DNA from: Timema cristinae
Taxonomy: Eukaryota; Arthropoda; Insecta; Phasmatodea; Timematidae
NCBI GenBank assembly: GCA_039000515.1
Contig: JBCFYV010000100.1
Location: 31,174,421 to 31,238,420 of the forward strand
DNA: 64,000 bases
Direction: 5' to 3'
Shown piece after piece: positions 14,437 through 29,404 of the stretch (its first letter is position 1; each line of letters begins with the position of its first letter). The notes below the pieces were generated by a model that did not search any database, was not told the DNA's origin, and saw nothing but the letters and a program-made list of their open reading frames with translations. The translations under genes and the position numbers were made by a program.

Positions 14437-17400
14437 CTGAAAATAATAACATAAAACAATAAATTTTACATACTATTAAATAAATAATGATTCATCCAAA
14501 AACTAAATGTACATAATTGAATTAAGTCTTCCTCTCTGCCAAGAAAAATAATTCACTAAGATGAATAACAACCTAAATAGCTGTAGCTTTAGTTAAAAGG
14601 TTCGGGATATGAATCCATGCCATGATATTTGTTTAAAATATATATTATCTTTTTATTAGAATCTGTTTCATTGAAACTAAATTACTATAAATACAACTAA
14701 TTATAGTTTGGTGAGAAATCAACATATTAAATTATTTTATAAACTTTTTACATTTGACCATTGTAACTTACAAGAAAGATATTTTGGGTGATTTTTCAAA
14801 ATACCTGAGATTTAACTAAGATAGCTAAAAAAATTTATTATTTGCAGCAATTAACATAAAATGTATCAAAAGGATATCCATAACATTTTCACAAAATTCT
14901 AAATTATTATAAATAGAGTAAGAGAGAAACCATTTTAATATATTTATTGATAACGAATAAAGATAGATAAACTATTTTACTAGACATCTTTAAATGACTG
15001 CATTAAAGTTTTGAAATGTTAATTTTAATTTTATTAAAGGCATATAATTGATTGTAGAATTTGATGTAATTTGTCAATTTAACGACATAATTAAAGTATT
15101 ATTTAACTTCAAAACTCTCAATAAATTTTCAGGTCACTTTATACTTTATATATATTTAGTATATATTTTATATATATAGAGAGAGAGAGAGAGAATATAT
15201 AATTTGCTAATTATTGTATATGTCTTTCTGTACCCTCAAGAAGCCCCTAGATGACCTAGAAGGCTGAAACTTTCCATACTTATAGTAACGGGACAGGACT
15301 TAAAAGAGCCAGATTTTCATTGAATTTTTTATTTAATAAAAATATTTTACTATACTATCATTTCATCCATTCTTAATGATAGAAAGATCTTTTTTTTATA
15401 CAAACAAAGCCCGACCTTCCACCTGACTATCAATAGAAGTTAAGGTTTTATGAAATTTATTTTCCTCGTTTAGATTGAGAGACCATACCTCTCATATATT
15501 AACAAATACCACTTAATATTAGGGCGGTCTATACTATGAGTCCTTTGAATGACAAAAGTTCACTTAATCTCTATGAATCTAAAATGTGTTGCTATTCGGA
15601 TGACAAAAGCTCACTTAATATCCATCCATGCACCTAAGAAATGTTATCATTTAAATGACAAACGTTCACTTAGTCTCTATTCATCTAAAATATGTTGTCA
15701 AAAATTCACTTAATCTCTATGCATCTAAGAAATGTTGTCATTCGAATGAATTTCATAGAAACGGCCTACCCTTAGTGACGTCAACACTATACGGACCTTG
15801 ATCATGCGGAAGCGCTCCTTGATGCCCACGCCGCAAGTCACGCTGCAATCTGTCCATACACTCCAATCGCTGACGAGACAGTTCACAGGTGGGTCTGTTG
15901 ATGGTTCAGGGTCACTCAGCTCGTTCACGTCACCTCCTGACACCTGCGTCTGAGTCTGAGATACGGCTGCGGCTGATGCTGTTACCAACATAACAGTAGC
16001 ATACGCTAAATTCTCTCTTTGAGTTTTTAAATGTATCGATATCAGGTACGATCGATTCATGTAAACATTGAAAGCACTGCTTTCTTTCTTCAAGAAAGAA
16101 ACAATTTTGTTTATGATTAAATAATATGAAAAGTACAGGGGGAAAATGGTGATAGGTCAACAATTAAAAATATTTTTCATTATAACAACTTTTACATTTC
16201 AAATCCTATAAATATGACATAGCCCTCTTTAGCCATAATCTAAAGTGCATTAGAAAGATGATTGTATTATAGTTGTAGTACTTGCTCAATTTGAGTTAAA
16301 ATTGGACTGTCCCACTTTATCACCTGTACCCTTAAGATGGGATGCAAGGGGATGTTGGAAAAAGGCAATTTTTTATGGCAAAACTTTTTATTTTGCTAAA
16401 ATAGATTTAAAAAAAAATTGCTTCAGTACAAACATATAGTTTAATTTTCTTCACATGTTGATATCAACAGTTCCTGAATATCTGACATGAGCCGCGGCAT
16501 TAGATGACAAACTTTTTAAATGAAGAGAAAAAGTTGTCATTAAATTCCAAGACACCCTTGAGAGATTTTCAAGAAATATTTATATCACAATGTGAAGAAA
16601 ATTAAACTATATAATTGTATAGAAGCATCTTCTTTATTTTGGAAACAAAAACCTATTAAAAAAAACGCTGGATTTTTCTTGCATCCCCTTTCATCCCACC
16701 TTAAGAGTGTTCATCATAGCAGGCCCAAATCAGATCCTGGCTCACGCGAGTAATCGTAGTAAAAGAGAAAAGAAAATACCAAGATATGCCAGAAATGTGT
16801 GCAGTGTGTTCGCATTTGAATGATTACTCTAAATTTTCCACAAGAACTTTTGTCTTAGCGATCATCCCAGTCTCAATGTCATTCATCATTCATAATTTAA
16901 GGCAGAGTCAGCGTTGCTTATTTCCAACAATGTAATGCCAAAGAAATAAACAAAAGCCTTGACTCATTTTGGTCTCCACCCCTTTTTCCAAAGTTCCTTG
17001 GCCAGCTACCGAGACGACCAACCACCAAAGAGGTGATCAGCCCCGTGGTGTAGTGGTCAGTGCACCTGGCCACAAGCCTAGGAGCCTCGGGTTTAATTCC
17101 CTGATGATACCTTGGGTATTTTTCCCTAAAGTGGAACTATCCCAACACTCACTAGGATTTGGTTAACTTGTTTAAAGTGTTTCCACTGATTCCACACCTT
17201 CAAACTTGCTATCACCATCATCTCATCTCATAGGGGAAATGCTGGCTGATCTTTCTGCAAACTGGGCTACGAGTGATGTAGTCAATAAGAGCAATAATAT
17301 TATTATATAGAAATAATCCAAGAGAAACAAACTTACGTGAGAAAATGGCACATGTGTCCTGGCACTCTTTCTCGGTGAGAAAGTTGTTGCTGTTGCCACG

Positions 17401-20400
17401 GCAACCACCGTAGCCGAAAGGCACACACATGCCCTTCTGAGCGTTGTAAAACCATCGCTGGAAATACCCTCGGCATGGTCCAATCTCCTCTTCCAGCATA
17501 CACACCTCTGGAAAATAATGGTACGACTTATAGTGTAGCTGTGTTCGCCCGAGCCAGGGGTCTCCAACTCGCGGCCCACGGGCCACTAGCGGCGCCACAC
17601 TGGCTCTTTAAATATATACAATTATTTCAAGAGAAAATATCACAAATACAAATATATATTATACATAATCAACTAATAAGATAAATACTTATTTTATTAA
17701 GGTATTTTATGTTATTATATAATCCGACACATTATATCAGTCGGTAGCATGTCTGTCTACTGAGCTAAGGGTGCTGGGTTCGATTCCTGGCATGGCAAAA
17801 AAATATATCGTTGATGATATGTGGGTTCCCCTCTCACAGTAATGAGTTAACGGCTGGGGACTGGATGTTGTGCCTATACTAATCTTAAGTTAGATTATAA
17901 GGTATCTGAAGCTACGACAGGCCTAGCAAGCCGGTATTGGAAAATATATGGCTTGAAAAATAACTGAGCCAGGCCACAGGCTGGAAACAGTAATGGATGT
18001 AAAGTAAACGTTATTTTACAAACGATTGTTGCTTCTTACGTGAAGATTACTTTTTAATACAATTGTGAAATAATATAAGTTGTTTTGTGCTACTAAAACG
18101 ATTATCTTTAACTTATCCTAAAAGCCAATGTATTGAGTCACCCATACCCACTAATAAGTAATAAAGTCTAGTAAAAAAATGACAAGTGCAATCTTGCAAA
18201 ACCACGCCCCTCTCCCGGCAATAATCCGCAAGACGCACTTGCTCTACATAGTATAATCTCATGGAAGTGTGGCCTCCCTTGGAAGCAGTCCACGAGACGC
18301 CACTGAATGTTCTACGTACGTTTGGCTGTCGCCATGTCGAAAGTACACTCCGGTTGATTCACGCACGGCCTCTGTTGAATGACCTCTACCCTGTTGCTAC
18401 ACTTCTCCTGAAGCTCTGCAGGCACCAAAAGAAGTCTAGAACGGAACTTCACCCCCTTGCCGCAAGAGGCACTGCAGGTGCTCCAGTCGTTCCAAGGTGT
18501 CACTGGGCACATTGGATCCGGCTAAAACACGTTGTGAATCAAGATTCAAGACAGCTACTTTTCTGTCTACACTCTGAGCACTTTCAAGCCATAAAGAACG
18601 AGCTTTATACGATAGTTTGGAATGGGAAACCTTCTATCAACTAAGTTTCGGTGTCTAGCACTCCAAGTTTGGGTAAGTCAGTCTGGATTTTGTTATTTTT
18701 AGCCATAAAAACAGTGCGTGAGAGAAAATCTTACCACACACTCTAGTTTAGATTGCACTGTGTCCTTAATATTATACCAGGTACGGGTTTAGATTGTGCC
18801 CCTTCATTTGGTGTCTAGAAGTATTAAATTGTGGGCTAGATTAGCTATCTCTACGGAGCTATACAATTCAAGGCAGTACGTTTGTGACTGTCAGATATTG
18901 TTGTCCCAGATAAAGGTAGTTAGTTCTTAAAAAATGTTCTTACACCACCCTTTGTTTATAAAATAGCCTTAGTATACAGGGTGTACCGTTACATGTGGGA
19001 CCTACTTCAGAGGTGGACAATAGACACAAAAACAATTAAAATAATTAATATAAACATGTGACCTATTTGACCTTGTTTCCAAGCAACAGCTGCTTAACAT
19101 TTTAATTTCATTTATTTGAGGTATTTAACGTGCACTTTCTGAACTTATTGACTATATCAACATACGACTTATAGTCTAGATTAGCTCTATAACAGACACA
19201 CACAACATCCAGCCCCCAGCCGTTAATTCATCGCTGTGATAGGGGTAAACCCCCATTTCACCAATGAGCTGCTTAAGATTATTGGTAGTCTGAAAATTGA
19301 AAAATGAAACCTGGAAACGGGAATCGAACCCGGGACTTTTGGCTTAGTACGCCAATGCTCTAACCACTGAGCTATCCAGGAATCGTCCCGTTCTCAGGGT
19401 CATTCTTCAATTATATTTTAAGGCAGAGTCTAAGATGAACGTGCGGAAATCTTTATAGGTAGTGCTAAAAATTGTCACTTTCGGCCTCAATACAAGCTTG
19501 CAGTAATCGTGTCGTAGGAGGTCGCACTTTTTCTAAAATAACCAGGCGTTTATCGAATTCGTTGAGGTAACCCTTCCTGGTCAACATATGAGAGATTAGT
19601 GTATGGTATACAAAGAGTTTGCTAAAGCTTTGAAACAAGGTCAAATGGGACACATGTTTATATGAACTATTTTCATTGTTTTTGTGTCTTCTTTCCATCA
19701 CTGAAGTGGATCCCACTAGTTATGGTACATCCTGTATAGTATACTTTCCACTGAAACAAACAAATGAATATGACCCGGTTCAGTGGTCGCGTGATAGAAC
19801 GCGCCACTCTTGTAGTAGACTAGACTGCCATATGACGGGAAGATAGAGTTTAAAATCTCGGTTGAGTGTAATGAGGTTAGTTTTTCAAAAAAATGTTTCC
19901 CACTATCACCTCCATGCAAATGTAGGTATAATTTGTATGAATATAACTTTTCTAATCCCTAAAAATCATTAACTTAATTAGTACATAAGTGTATAGCCCG
20001 AACGGGAGTAAGACGCCTTGCTAAGAAATAAAAACAAAATGAGTTACCATAAAGGTACTAACCAATTCCTCCGGTTCGACGGGTCCTGTACATGGAGGCA
20101 TCATACACTTCTCCTTCTCTAAGAGAGAGACATGAGGGCACTTCTTGCGCCCCATACGGTCCAAGAACCTTCTAGTCCTCATTGCCACGCCGACACCGCA
20201 AGACACGGAGCACTCGGACAGTTGACTCCAAGGCGTGGTGGAACACACTCCCTCGTTGTCTTCCAGCACGGGTTCACCTTCGCTGAACTCTCCCCTGGGT
20301 AAAACACACTAACTCTATACTGGATATCATCGCTGAGGTCACTATTGGGAAACAGCGTTGTAATTTTCTCGTGCTCAATCTCCCTTCAAATATAATACAA

Positions 20401-23400
20401 GTTTGGCAACGCTGGATAGTCAAGGTTGCCAGCAGCTCCTTCTTACCTCACCCATCACACCACCTTCAGATATAACTGAAAACGAGGAGATTTGGTAATA
20501 ATTGACCGAGAGAGGGCAAAGATAAGACCTGCAGGTGCCTCAGCAATGATATTGGGTGTAATACAGTTGATTACAAGGGGGAGGGTAACATCGGGTAACC
20601 TTTTGTAGTACTTCAACCCTATTTCACCTTCAATGAACTCTCCCCTGGATAAAACACATCCTCTAGTGCAGTTTTTTTAATGCCACGTCTTACTAACCAT
20701 TCGGGCTATACGCTTATGTACTAACTAGATATCTGTTGCCCGCGGCTTTGCTCGCGTGGAAGTTGATTATATACAAATACGAAAATATACATATGTATTT
20801 ACAGATTAATTTAAAATATTACGTTACGTTGATGACCATAACTTGACCTCAGATCAAAAATAATGCAAGTCCGATGCAAGTCCTTTTTCATCCCTTATTA
20901 AATAAAATTTCCAAAATTCCTGAAACACGTATTTATTTGTTTTACGTCAATAACCGAAATACAAAATTTTGTTTATGTAACTTTCAAAATGACGGACTTT
21001 CATACATATTATCATACATAATATCATCCCTTATTTTGACCCCTTTGGGGTGGAATTTTCTAAAATCCTTTCTTAGTGGGTGCCTTCATAACAAAATGAA
21101 TATACAGTCCGAATTTCATGCTTGTAGCCTTGATAGTTTGCGCTCGGCGATGATGAATCAGTCCAGTCAGTCAGTCAGGACATGTTATTTTATAAGTATA
21201 GATATGTTGATGTCTTTAAGGTTTAGCAAGGATATATTTAGAGGAAATGTACCCGCATTTGTGTGGAGAGAGATAGTGGAAAACCATTTTTGGGGAAAAA
21301 TCAGTACACCTGACCAAGATTTGAACCTTTATCTACCTGTCATCGGCAATCTAGTCTACTTTGAGAGTAGTGCCTTAAAACATGCAGCCACCGAAGCAGG
21401 CTGTAGTGAGGTTAGCCTGTTAAGTTTTGTGGGGGGGCATAAGACTAATTCTTTGTTAGCTTCTATCACGGGGCTTCCTTCTTTGAACTCTACTCTGGAT
21501 AAAATATACATCCTCTCTTATACGGTCAACTGCAGAATGGAGGGAACTATCGCCGAAAATGGAGATCAGAATCTTCTTTACAAGGCTTAACAATTCATAT
21601 GCTAGCAGAAATTTTTGTGGACCCAAGATGCTTTGCAACACAAAATAGAGAGACAGTTAATCAGCAACAGGTTTTATTTTCTAGTGTATAAACCTTTCTT
21701 TAGTATTAATGTAATGATTAATGTTTTCATATGAATTTAATAGTGTCACGAAACAAATAAAAACAAAACAAAAATCTAATGAATTATTTAAAATCTCCTC
21801 ACAACAATATTTTGTTTATTTATTTTAGGAAATTAACTTTATGAAGCAACTTAAGCATAAGAGAATTTCTATGAATGAGAGGGCGTACAAATTTTTTCTG
21901 GGAATTTTTTTTTATATTTTTTTATTTAGATATTATCTTCCATTGTTCTTTTTGAATGCCGCAATCGACATGGGTTGTATACACCCCTCCAAGGGAAGTT
22001 GTGCTGCAGATTTTTATCGCTCAAGAAAAATTCGTTGACATCAACTGGGCTTGTACTCAAGATAATAAGATTCCTGATGCGAGTAATTTACCGTAAACGC
22101 AACTGCCTGCCTGTATTTAACTTTGTATGAAAAATAAAAGGGAGGTGGGTGTTCTTAAATGTTGTATCTGAGTGATATGATATTGTCACAATACATCACA
22201 ATACTACAAAACTTACGGGCACTCCGGCAAGCTCGCAACACACATCTCCTTAGAGATGATCTGTCTGTTGCATCCCAGCATCTCCGCCTTTTGAGGCATC
22301 AAGTAAGACCTCTGACGCATGCGCAGACCCTTCCCACAAGAAACGGAACATGCACTCCATTCAGAGTACTCTGTCACAGCACACTCCGCTAAGAGATACG
22401 ATAATAATTAGCTTATTAATTTAATACCAACCTTGTTTCTGACGTCACCGAAATCATTAGAAAAATCATATGACAAATTAAAATATGATTTCTCATAAAT
22501 AATTTTCAAAATTTTCGGGAATCAGTAATCAGTCAAACAATCTTAAATAAATGTATTTGTAAAATAAAAAATAAAAATAGTATTTATAATTTAAACACTC
22601 CCCATATATACATTTTAAATAAAATCGTAAAAGCAGTTTTCAAGAAACTTCATTTTTCAACAATCAGTGTGAGGGAAAACAATCATACATTCTCCCCAAA
22701 TATCCAATTTTAACAAAATCATACGAGCTATTTTTTTGAATGTAGAATATTAAAAATCAGTCATCAATAAACTACTTATCCTTAGTTTTAGAGATAAAAT
22801 CCAAATCAAGATTTGGCCTCTAAGGTATAACATATAAAAATATAAAATTTGAACAAAATACATGAAACAGTATTTGCTGTAGCCCAAGATAGACAGACAG
22901 ACAGACATGAGAAAATATAAAACTATACAACACACATTTTTGGGTTCGGGGCGCATAAACATCACGATCCAACATAATATTGAGCTAAAAATATGCTCAA
23001 GATAACAATACTTTCTTTAATTGAGAAAATAAAAGGTTTATTCAAACACCAACTGACTATTCAGAGTTTATCTTAGCTTATTTTTTAAGGAAAGACACAA
23101 CAACCAAATCCCATACCATTAGTAATCAAGAGATACAAACAAAATGGTGGTCTACTCACGTCGGGAGGTATCCTCTGTATTTTCGGTGACCTCAATAGTC
23201 TCCGCTAGGAGCCTCTCTATGTTCTGATCATCACAGCTCTTGGGGACTATGCTCTCTCTCTTGAGGTACAGCCTCGCCAGGGGTTTCATTGGGGTCCCCG
23301 TGGGGTCGTATAAGGGGCTCTAGGGTCCTCAGGGTACATGGTCGTGATGCGATAGATCTTCTCTTGGGGTATGGTCGGAGAATTGGGCGACTAGAAGTTA

Positions 23401-26400
23401 AAATCAATACGCAATATATTACTTTTTAAACCTCTTGCTGTTGTTGTTTATTTAAATTGTACGTCCAATAGGCTTATTACTTTTTGAGTTGGTCAGTAAT
23501 ATGAATAAGCCCAGGATTTTCACCAAATTTTATATTTTATTTTGTTCATCACATACAATGTCATGTTCTCCTGGTTGTAGAAATGTCTATTTTATAGGTC
23601 GTTTTTAGGCATTTTTAATAATCTTTTTAGTCATTTTTAGATATTTTTAAGGCATTCGTGTTGAATAAGTGTTGTTTGAATACAATTCATATTTAATAAA
23701 TAAATTATTTTTTCAACACAGTTGTCGAAAAGAGAAAATGATGTAGGAAACTTTGTACTTTCTTTGCTTGTCAGGTTGTGAAAGACACATTCTTGGTGAG
23801 ACATTGCAACTAAGCTTGAGAGGGTTGCGTTTGAAGGGGTAGCTATTACATTCTGAAGCAGGTATTTGTGGATCAATACTATATCTAGCAAAATGCAAGA
23901 GTTCATTTGTTAAGGTGGCATTTAAAGAAACGCAAGTTGCCGTTTTTATATCAAAACTTTTTAGCCAAAATTAAACAAATATTACTTCATTACAAACATA
24001 AAAGTTGATTTTCTTCACATGGTAACTTCAACTTCTTGATTATATGTCAGGGGTAATGTGGAATGTAATGATAACTTTTTCTCTTCATTTAAAAAGTTTG
24101 TCATCTAATGCCGTCACGTTAATGACAGGTATTCAACAACTGTTGATATCACCATGTGAGGAAAATTAAGCTCTGTAATTCTACTGAAGCAAAATTTGAT
24201 GTATTTTAGCCAAAAATATGTATTTCTATAAAAACTGCAAAAACACTTACTCTTTCTCACGTTTTTTACACTCCCACCTTAAATGCTATTCATTGCGTAT
24301 TATGTATTTTTAGTTTTCTAAAGTGAGTATTTGATTTGTTCGTAAGCATATATTACAGATTTTCTTTGTATTTTTAAGCCATTTGCTAAAAATTTGAAGT
24401 AATATTTAGAATTTTTACTTCATTATAAAGGTATTATTTGATCATTTTAGGTCATAAAAATCTGGGCTCTGATTATGAGCCTATCTTAGAATAAACACAC
24501 CCAAAATAGAGTAGATAACTTATTAGTGAATTGCCCTGAAAATCGATTGAACTATTCAAGGCTAGCACCACTTTCAAAATTTCTTGAAATTAGACTAGTT
24601 TACTTTTTGTGGTTTTTACATCCTTAAATTTCTACTCATTTGGTTTTAAGACTCAAATGAAACATAAATTAATTTGCAGGTAAGAAGAGTGGAAAAATAT
24701 TTGGGGAAAAAACATCCTCAGTAAACCAAGGCGGCATTTGGGCCAATCCTCAGCGCTCTCTGCCACAGCAAGGGGGTACTGACCATATAAAAATGCCGCT
24801 GTCAGTTCCAGCGTCGTAGGGGAAGAGATCAATGATCTGGCTCTCCACCCACGTACAGTCGGTTTGACACAAGTTGAGACCGTTCACGCCCACGATCCAA
24901 TCAGGAGAGGGACCTAAGGCAACATGTTGATTACATATCTTCAGATTGTTATTAATAGGCTTACGTTTAAATCAGAACATGACGAACAGTAGTTTCTTCG
25001 AGTGTTCTCAATTGTTGTGAAAAAATGGTATCTTATTTACCTTAGATGAAAATATGGAATTTAGGATGTCAAAAAAAAAAATGTTTAGGAAGATATTTGG
25101 TCAAAGAAAGGATAGTGGAGGAAGTTTAGTAATGTTGAGTTACATACTAAGTACTTATCACCAGATATTATTAGGATAATCAAATCTCGCAGATGGCTGT
25201 GAGCAGAACATGCAACACGAATGGAAGAAGCTAGATGGGAGTTCAAGGTATTGACTGGCAAACCCAATGGGAATAGACCATTGGAAATATCTAGACGCAG
25301 ATGGGAGGATAACATTAGAATGGGTGTAGTGAAGTGTACTGGATAGAACTAGTTTAAAATAGGGGTAGGGTGTAATTAGGTTGACTGGGCAGAACTAGCT
25401 CAAGATAGGGTGTGATGAGGTGGACTGGATATAGCTCGCTCAAGGTAGGGATATGTGGTGTACTTTTCAATTGCAGCAATTAACTTTCTAGTTACTAATG
25501 GCATAGAGTAAGTAAGTAATAATTTAGGTTTAACATCAAGCTATAAACGGCTTAAAGTAATAGGTAGTGGTGATGCATTGAACAATTTAAAGCAGTGTCT
25601 CTCAAACTGTGGTACACTTAGGGCCAAGCCCCACGGAAACGAACGTAAATGATTTCAGAATATACATGAAAACACCCGAATTTTATTATTTATAAAATAT
25701 TTCTTGACAATATTAGGTTTGATAAACAAATGTACGCAAATTTCTACATGATGTATTGTGCTTAGAAACCTACAAAACTGTCATAATCGACTCCTCCGGT
25801 GTATAAATAAATGGAGGTAGATCTATTAAATGGCTAAACTCTTATTAATCCTGTGGCGATGTTACTAAACAATACCTCAATCAATTATAATGTTAACCCG
25901 CCTCGGTGGCCACATGGTCCAACGCACTACTTTCGTGTTGGACTAGACTACAGATGACGGGGATATCAAGGTTAGAATATCGTTCAGGTATACTGAGGGT
26001 GGTTTTATATACTCCCTCCATGCAAATGCTGGTACATATTCTCTAAATATAACATTCCTAATCCATAAGAAATAATTTGCGTAATTAGTACATAAGAGTA
26101 TAACACGGAGGGGTAGTAATACGCGGTGCTTATAAAAATTATAGTGCTAGTTTAAAAAGTATTCTAGAAATTTTTCTTTAAATTGAAAGATAACTATAAA
26201 AGATTTAATTTAAAATCCTGGCTCTTCTCGCTATTTAATAATGTAGGTTTTCAAAACTTATCTTGTAAGCAAGTAGAAGCACTCACCCAACATGGAGACC
26301 ACCGACAGCAGATGACGACGCCTGTCCACCCGGAAGTTGGAAGATGTGTTGGTGTTCACTTTAGGATACCACAATCCGGCAGCCTTAATGAGAGTCCGAA

Positions 26401-29353
26401 GATGTTTGCTCTGCAAAATACACCATTAAATGCACTCTTGAGGAACTTTAAATAAACTATCGAAAATAATTTTTAAAAAATCTATTAGTAGAGTCTATTA
26501 TCTATCCGACAGGTAGAAAAGCTACTAGATCGTCTTTCACGTAACCTATTATTAGGTCAAGTCATATGATATGCAGGAGTTGCTTTTTATAGAAATAAAT
26601 AGCTCCCATAAAATAACATTACAAAAATAGTAAAAGTTTATCAAGTTTGGCTGCAAAAAAAATTGTATTTTCTATAAAATCGTTACTATGAAAATTTGAC
26701 CGCAGTTTCTTACCTTGGCCCGAAGCTCCGCTTCCATTCCTCTGACCGACCCCCATTCGGCAACCTGACGGAGACCGTCGGACGCGTATTGCCCTTCGCC
26801 CCAGAAGGAAAAGTTCCTTTCGTGAGAGCCGCCGATGACGTCACTGAAGTGTGTTAACCATAGCGAGAAGGGAAGTCCCTGGGATGGGTGATATTAGACC
26901 AGATCCCTTCGAATATCAACTGTAAACCAATTTATCAATAAATACATGTTCAATAAAATGCGGATTAATGATAAAATTTTAAAAAATATTAATAATTACC
27001 CACTTCAGTAGCCACATGGTCTGCGGCGTTACTATAGCAATAGAATATAATGCTGATGAACGGTAAAACTGAGGTTCAATCCCTGTCGGGTGTACTGAGG
27101 GTGGTTTTCCCTAAATAGTTTTCCACTCTCCTTCCACACAAATGCAGGTATACTTCCTCTAAATTCAACCTTGGACCTCCTTATTACATTAGAGTAATTA
27201 GTATGTAATCGTATAACATGAAAGGGTGCTAAAAAAATAATCCACTATATGATTGAAAATTCACAGAAATGGAAAATTTACCGTAAAAAATTAAGAGAAA
27301 ATTTTTCCAAACGGGAATTGTTACGTCCCACATCTCTAAATAATACATGGTGCGAAAATCAAACGAGAGCTCCTCGAATTCCTAGTCACCTGATACTTGG
27401 CCTCATCGCAGGCGCAGCACTCCGATTGAGCCGCCTCGTCCTTCTCGTTCCGAACAGTCTCGAGCTCACACAGTTCCCTGCTTAGGGCACCATCATCAGC
27501 GAACCAACTCTCTTTGTTCTCGAGAACCATGGCTCTGGAATCAAGTCAAGTATTCATATCACTCTCTCGTTTTGACAAATAAATCATACTAATATAAGGC
27601 CACATGGCTGACTCACTCACTGACATTAATGTTTACCCACTTCCAGATGAGCTAGAAACTTGAAATTTGGCAAACTTATAACTTCTAGCATGTAACCGAC
27701 GGGAAAATTCCTAATATTTAATAATCCCAGAAAAAAATAAAAATGGTGGAGCAACTTTAAAGGCGATGTGGACTTTTATTGGAGGTCTCTTGTGGCTAAA
27801 CGGTAAAACCTATGAAAAAACGTCTCTGGAGTTAAATTAGCTTACATCCACTTGCAAAGAAAATTCACTCGGGGCTTGAGGGTGGAGCCCCCAACGAGCA
27901 AAGCGATACAAGTTAAATGTAGTTATTATTATTATTATTATTATTAGCACCGCGTCTTACTACCCGTTCGGGTTATACGCACTTACGCTAATGTGTAATG
28001 GTAGGGTGATTGTGAGATGAAATGAAGGACCTACAGTTTAACGTGGAATCCGAACCACCGTGGCGGCCTGGCATTCCCCACATTCACAAGATGTCTTGTC
28101 AGAGTTGAAGGAAGGGTTTGAAATAAATGTAGTTGAAAAAGGAACCCCCGTAAACGGTTATATCCTTAACAACGATAGCATCCATCGCTTTAAAAGCTAA
28201 TTTTTCACTCATACCCCGGCATCACAGGCAATCCAAAAAATTGCGAATATTGCGCCTTATACTGCGTGATCACTACTGCCATAACAGTGGAAACCCTCAT
28301 TAAAACTAAAGCTGGAAGGCTGTTCCTTCCTATTCAATACGATTCAGTGTAGTTTTGTTTCAAGGGTCATTAGGACTGGGCTCTCTTCATGAGAAAAACA
28401 AGGCTCAGTTCTATTGTTCCAAGGTCATTAGGACTGGGTTCTCTACATGAGAAAAACAAGGTTCAGTTCTATTGTTCCAAGGTCATTAGGACTGGTTTCT
28501 CTTCATGAGAAAAACAAGGTTCAGTTCGATTGTTCTAAGGTCATTAGGACTGGGTTCTCTTCATGAGAAAAACAAGGCTCAGTTCTATTGTTCCAAGGTC
28601 ATTAGGACTGGGTTCTCTACATGAGAAAAACAAGGTTCAGTTCTATTGTTCCAAGGTCATTAGGAATGGGTTCTCTTCATGAGAAAAACAAGGTTCAGTT
28701 CGATTGTTCTAAGGTCATTAGGACTGGGTTCTCTTCATGATAAAAACCAGGTTAGGTTCGATTTTTCTAAGGTCATTAGGACTAGGTTCTCTTCATGAGA
28801 TAAACAAGGTTTAGTTCGATTGTTCTAAGGTCATTAGGACTGGATTCTCTTCATGAGAAAAAAAGAGGTTCAGTTAGATTGTTCCAAGGTCATTAGGACT
28901 GGGTTCTCTTCATGAGAAAAACAAGGTTCAGTTCGATTGTTCTAAGGTCATTAGGACTGGGTTCTCTTCATGAGAAAAACAAGGCTCAGTTCGATTGTTC
29001 TAAGGTCATTAGGACTAGGTTCTCTTCATGAGAAAAACAAGGTTCAGTTCTATTGTTCCAAGGTCATTAGGACTGGGTTCTCTTCATGAGAAAAACAAGG
29101 TTCAGTTCGATTGTTCTAAGGTCATTAGGACTAGGTTCTCTTCATGAGAAAAACAAGGTTCAGTTCGATTGTTCTAAGGTCATTGGGACTGGGTTCTCTT
29201 CATGAGAAAAACAAGGTTCAGTTCATTGTTCTAAGGTCATTAGGACTGGGCTCTCTTCATGAGAAAAACAAGGTTCAGTTCGATTTTTCTAAGGTCATTA
29301 GGACTGGGATCTCTTCATGAGAAAAACAAGGTTCAGTTCGATTGTTATTATTA

Positions 29354-29404
<51 letters not shown>

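Noticed and set aside
18261..18644. 127-residue forward frame over F-spondin exon 10
   Set aside because: Antisense shadow; the minus strand encodes a clear thrombospondin repeat with splice sites.
19308..19382. A possible tRNA gene on the minus strand
   Set aside because: A and B boxes and an anticodon-like stem are present, but the acceptor and T stems mismatch and a SINE-C body follows directly. Read as a SINE head.
20874..21590. 238-residue forward frame
   Set aside because: Crosses an unclassified repeat and a reversed SINE-B. Its composition is AT-driven and it has no family motifs.
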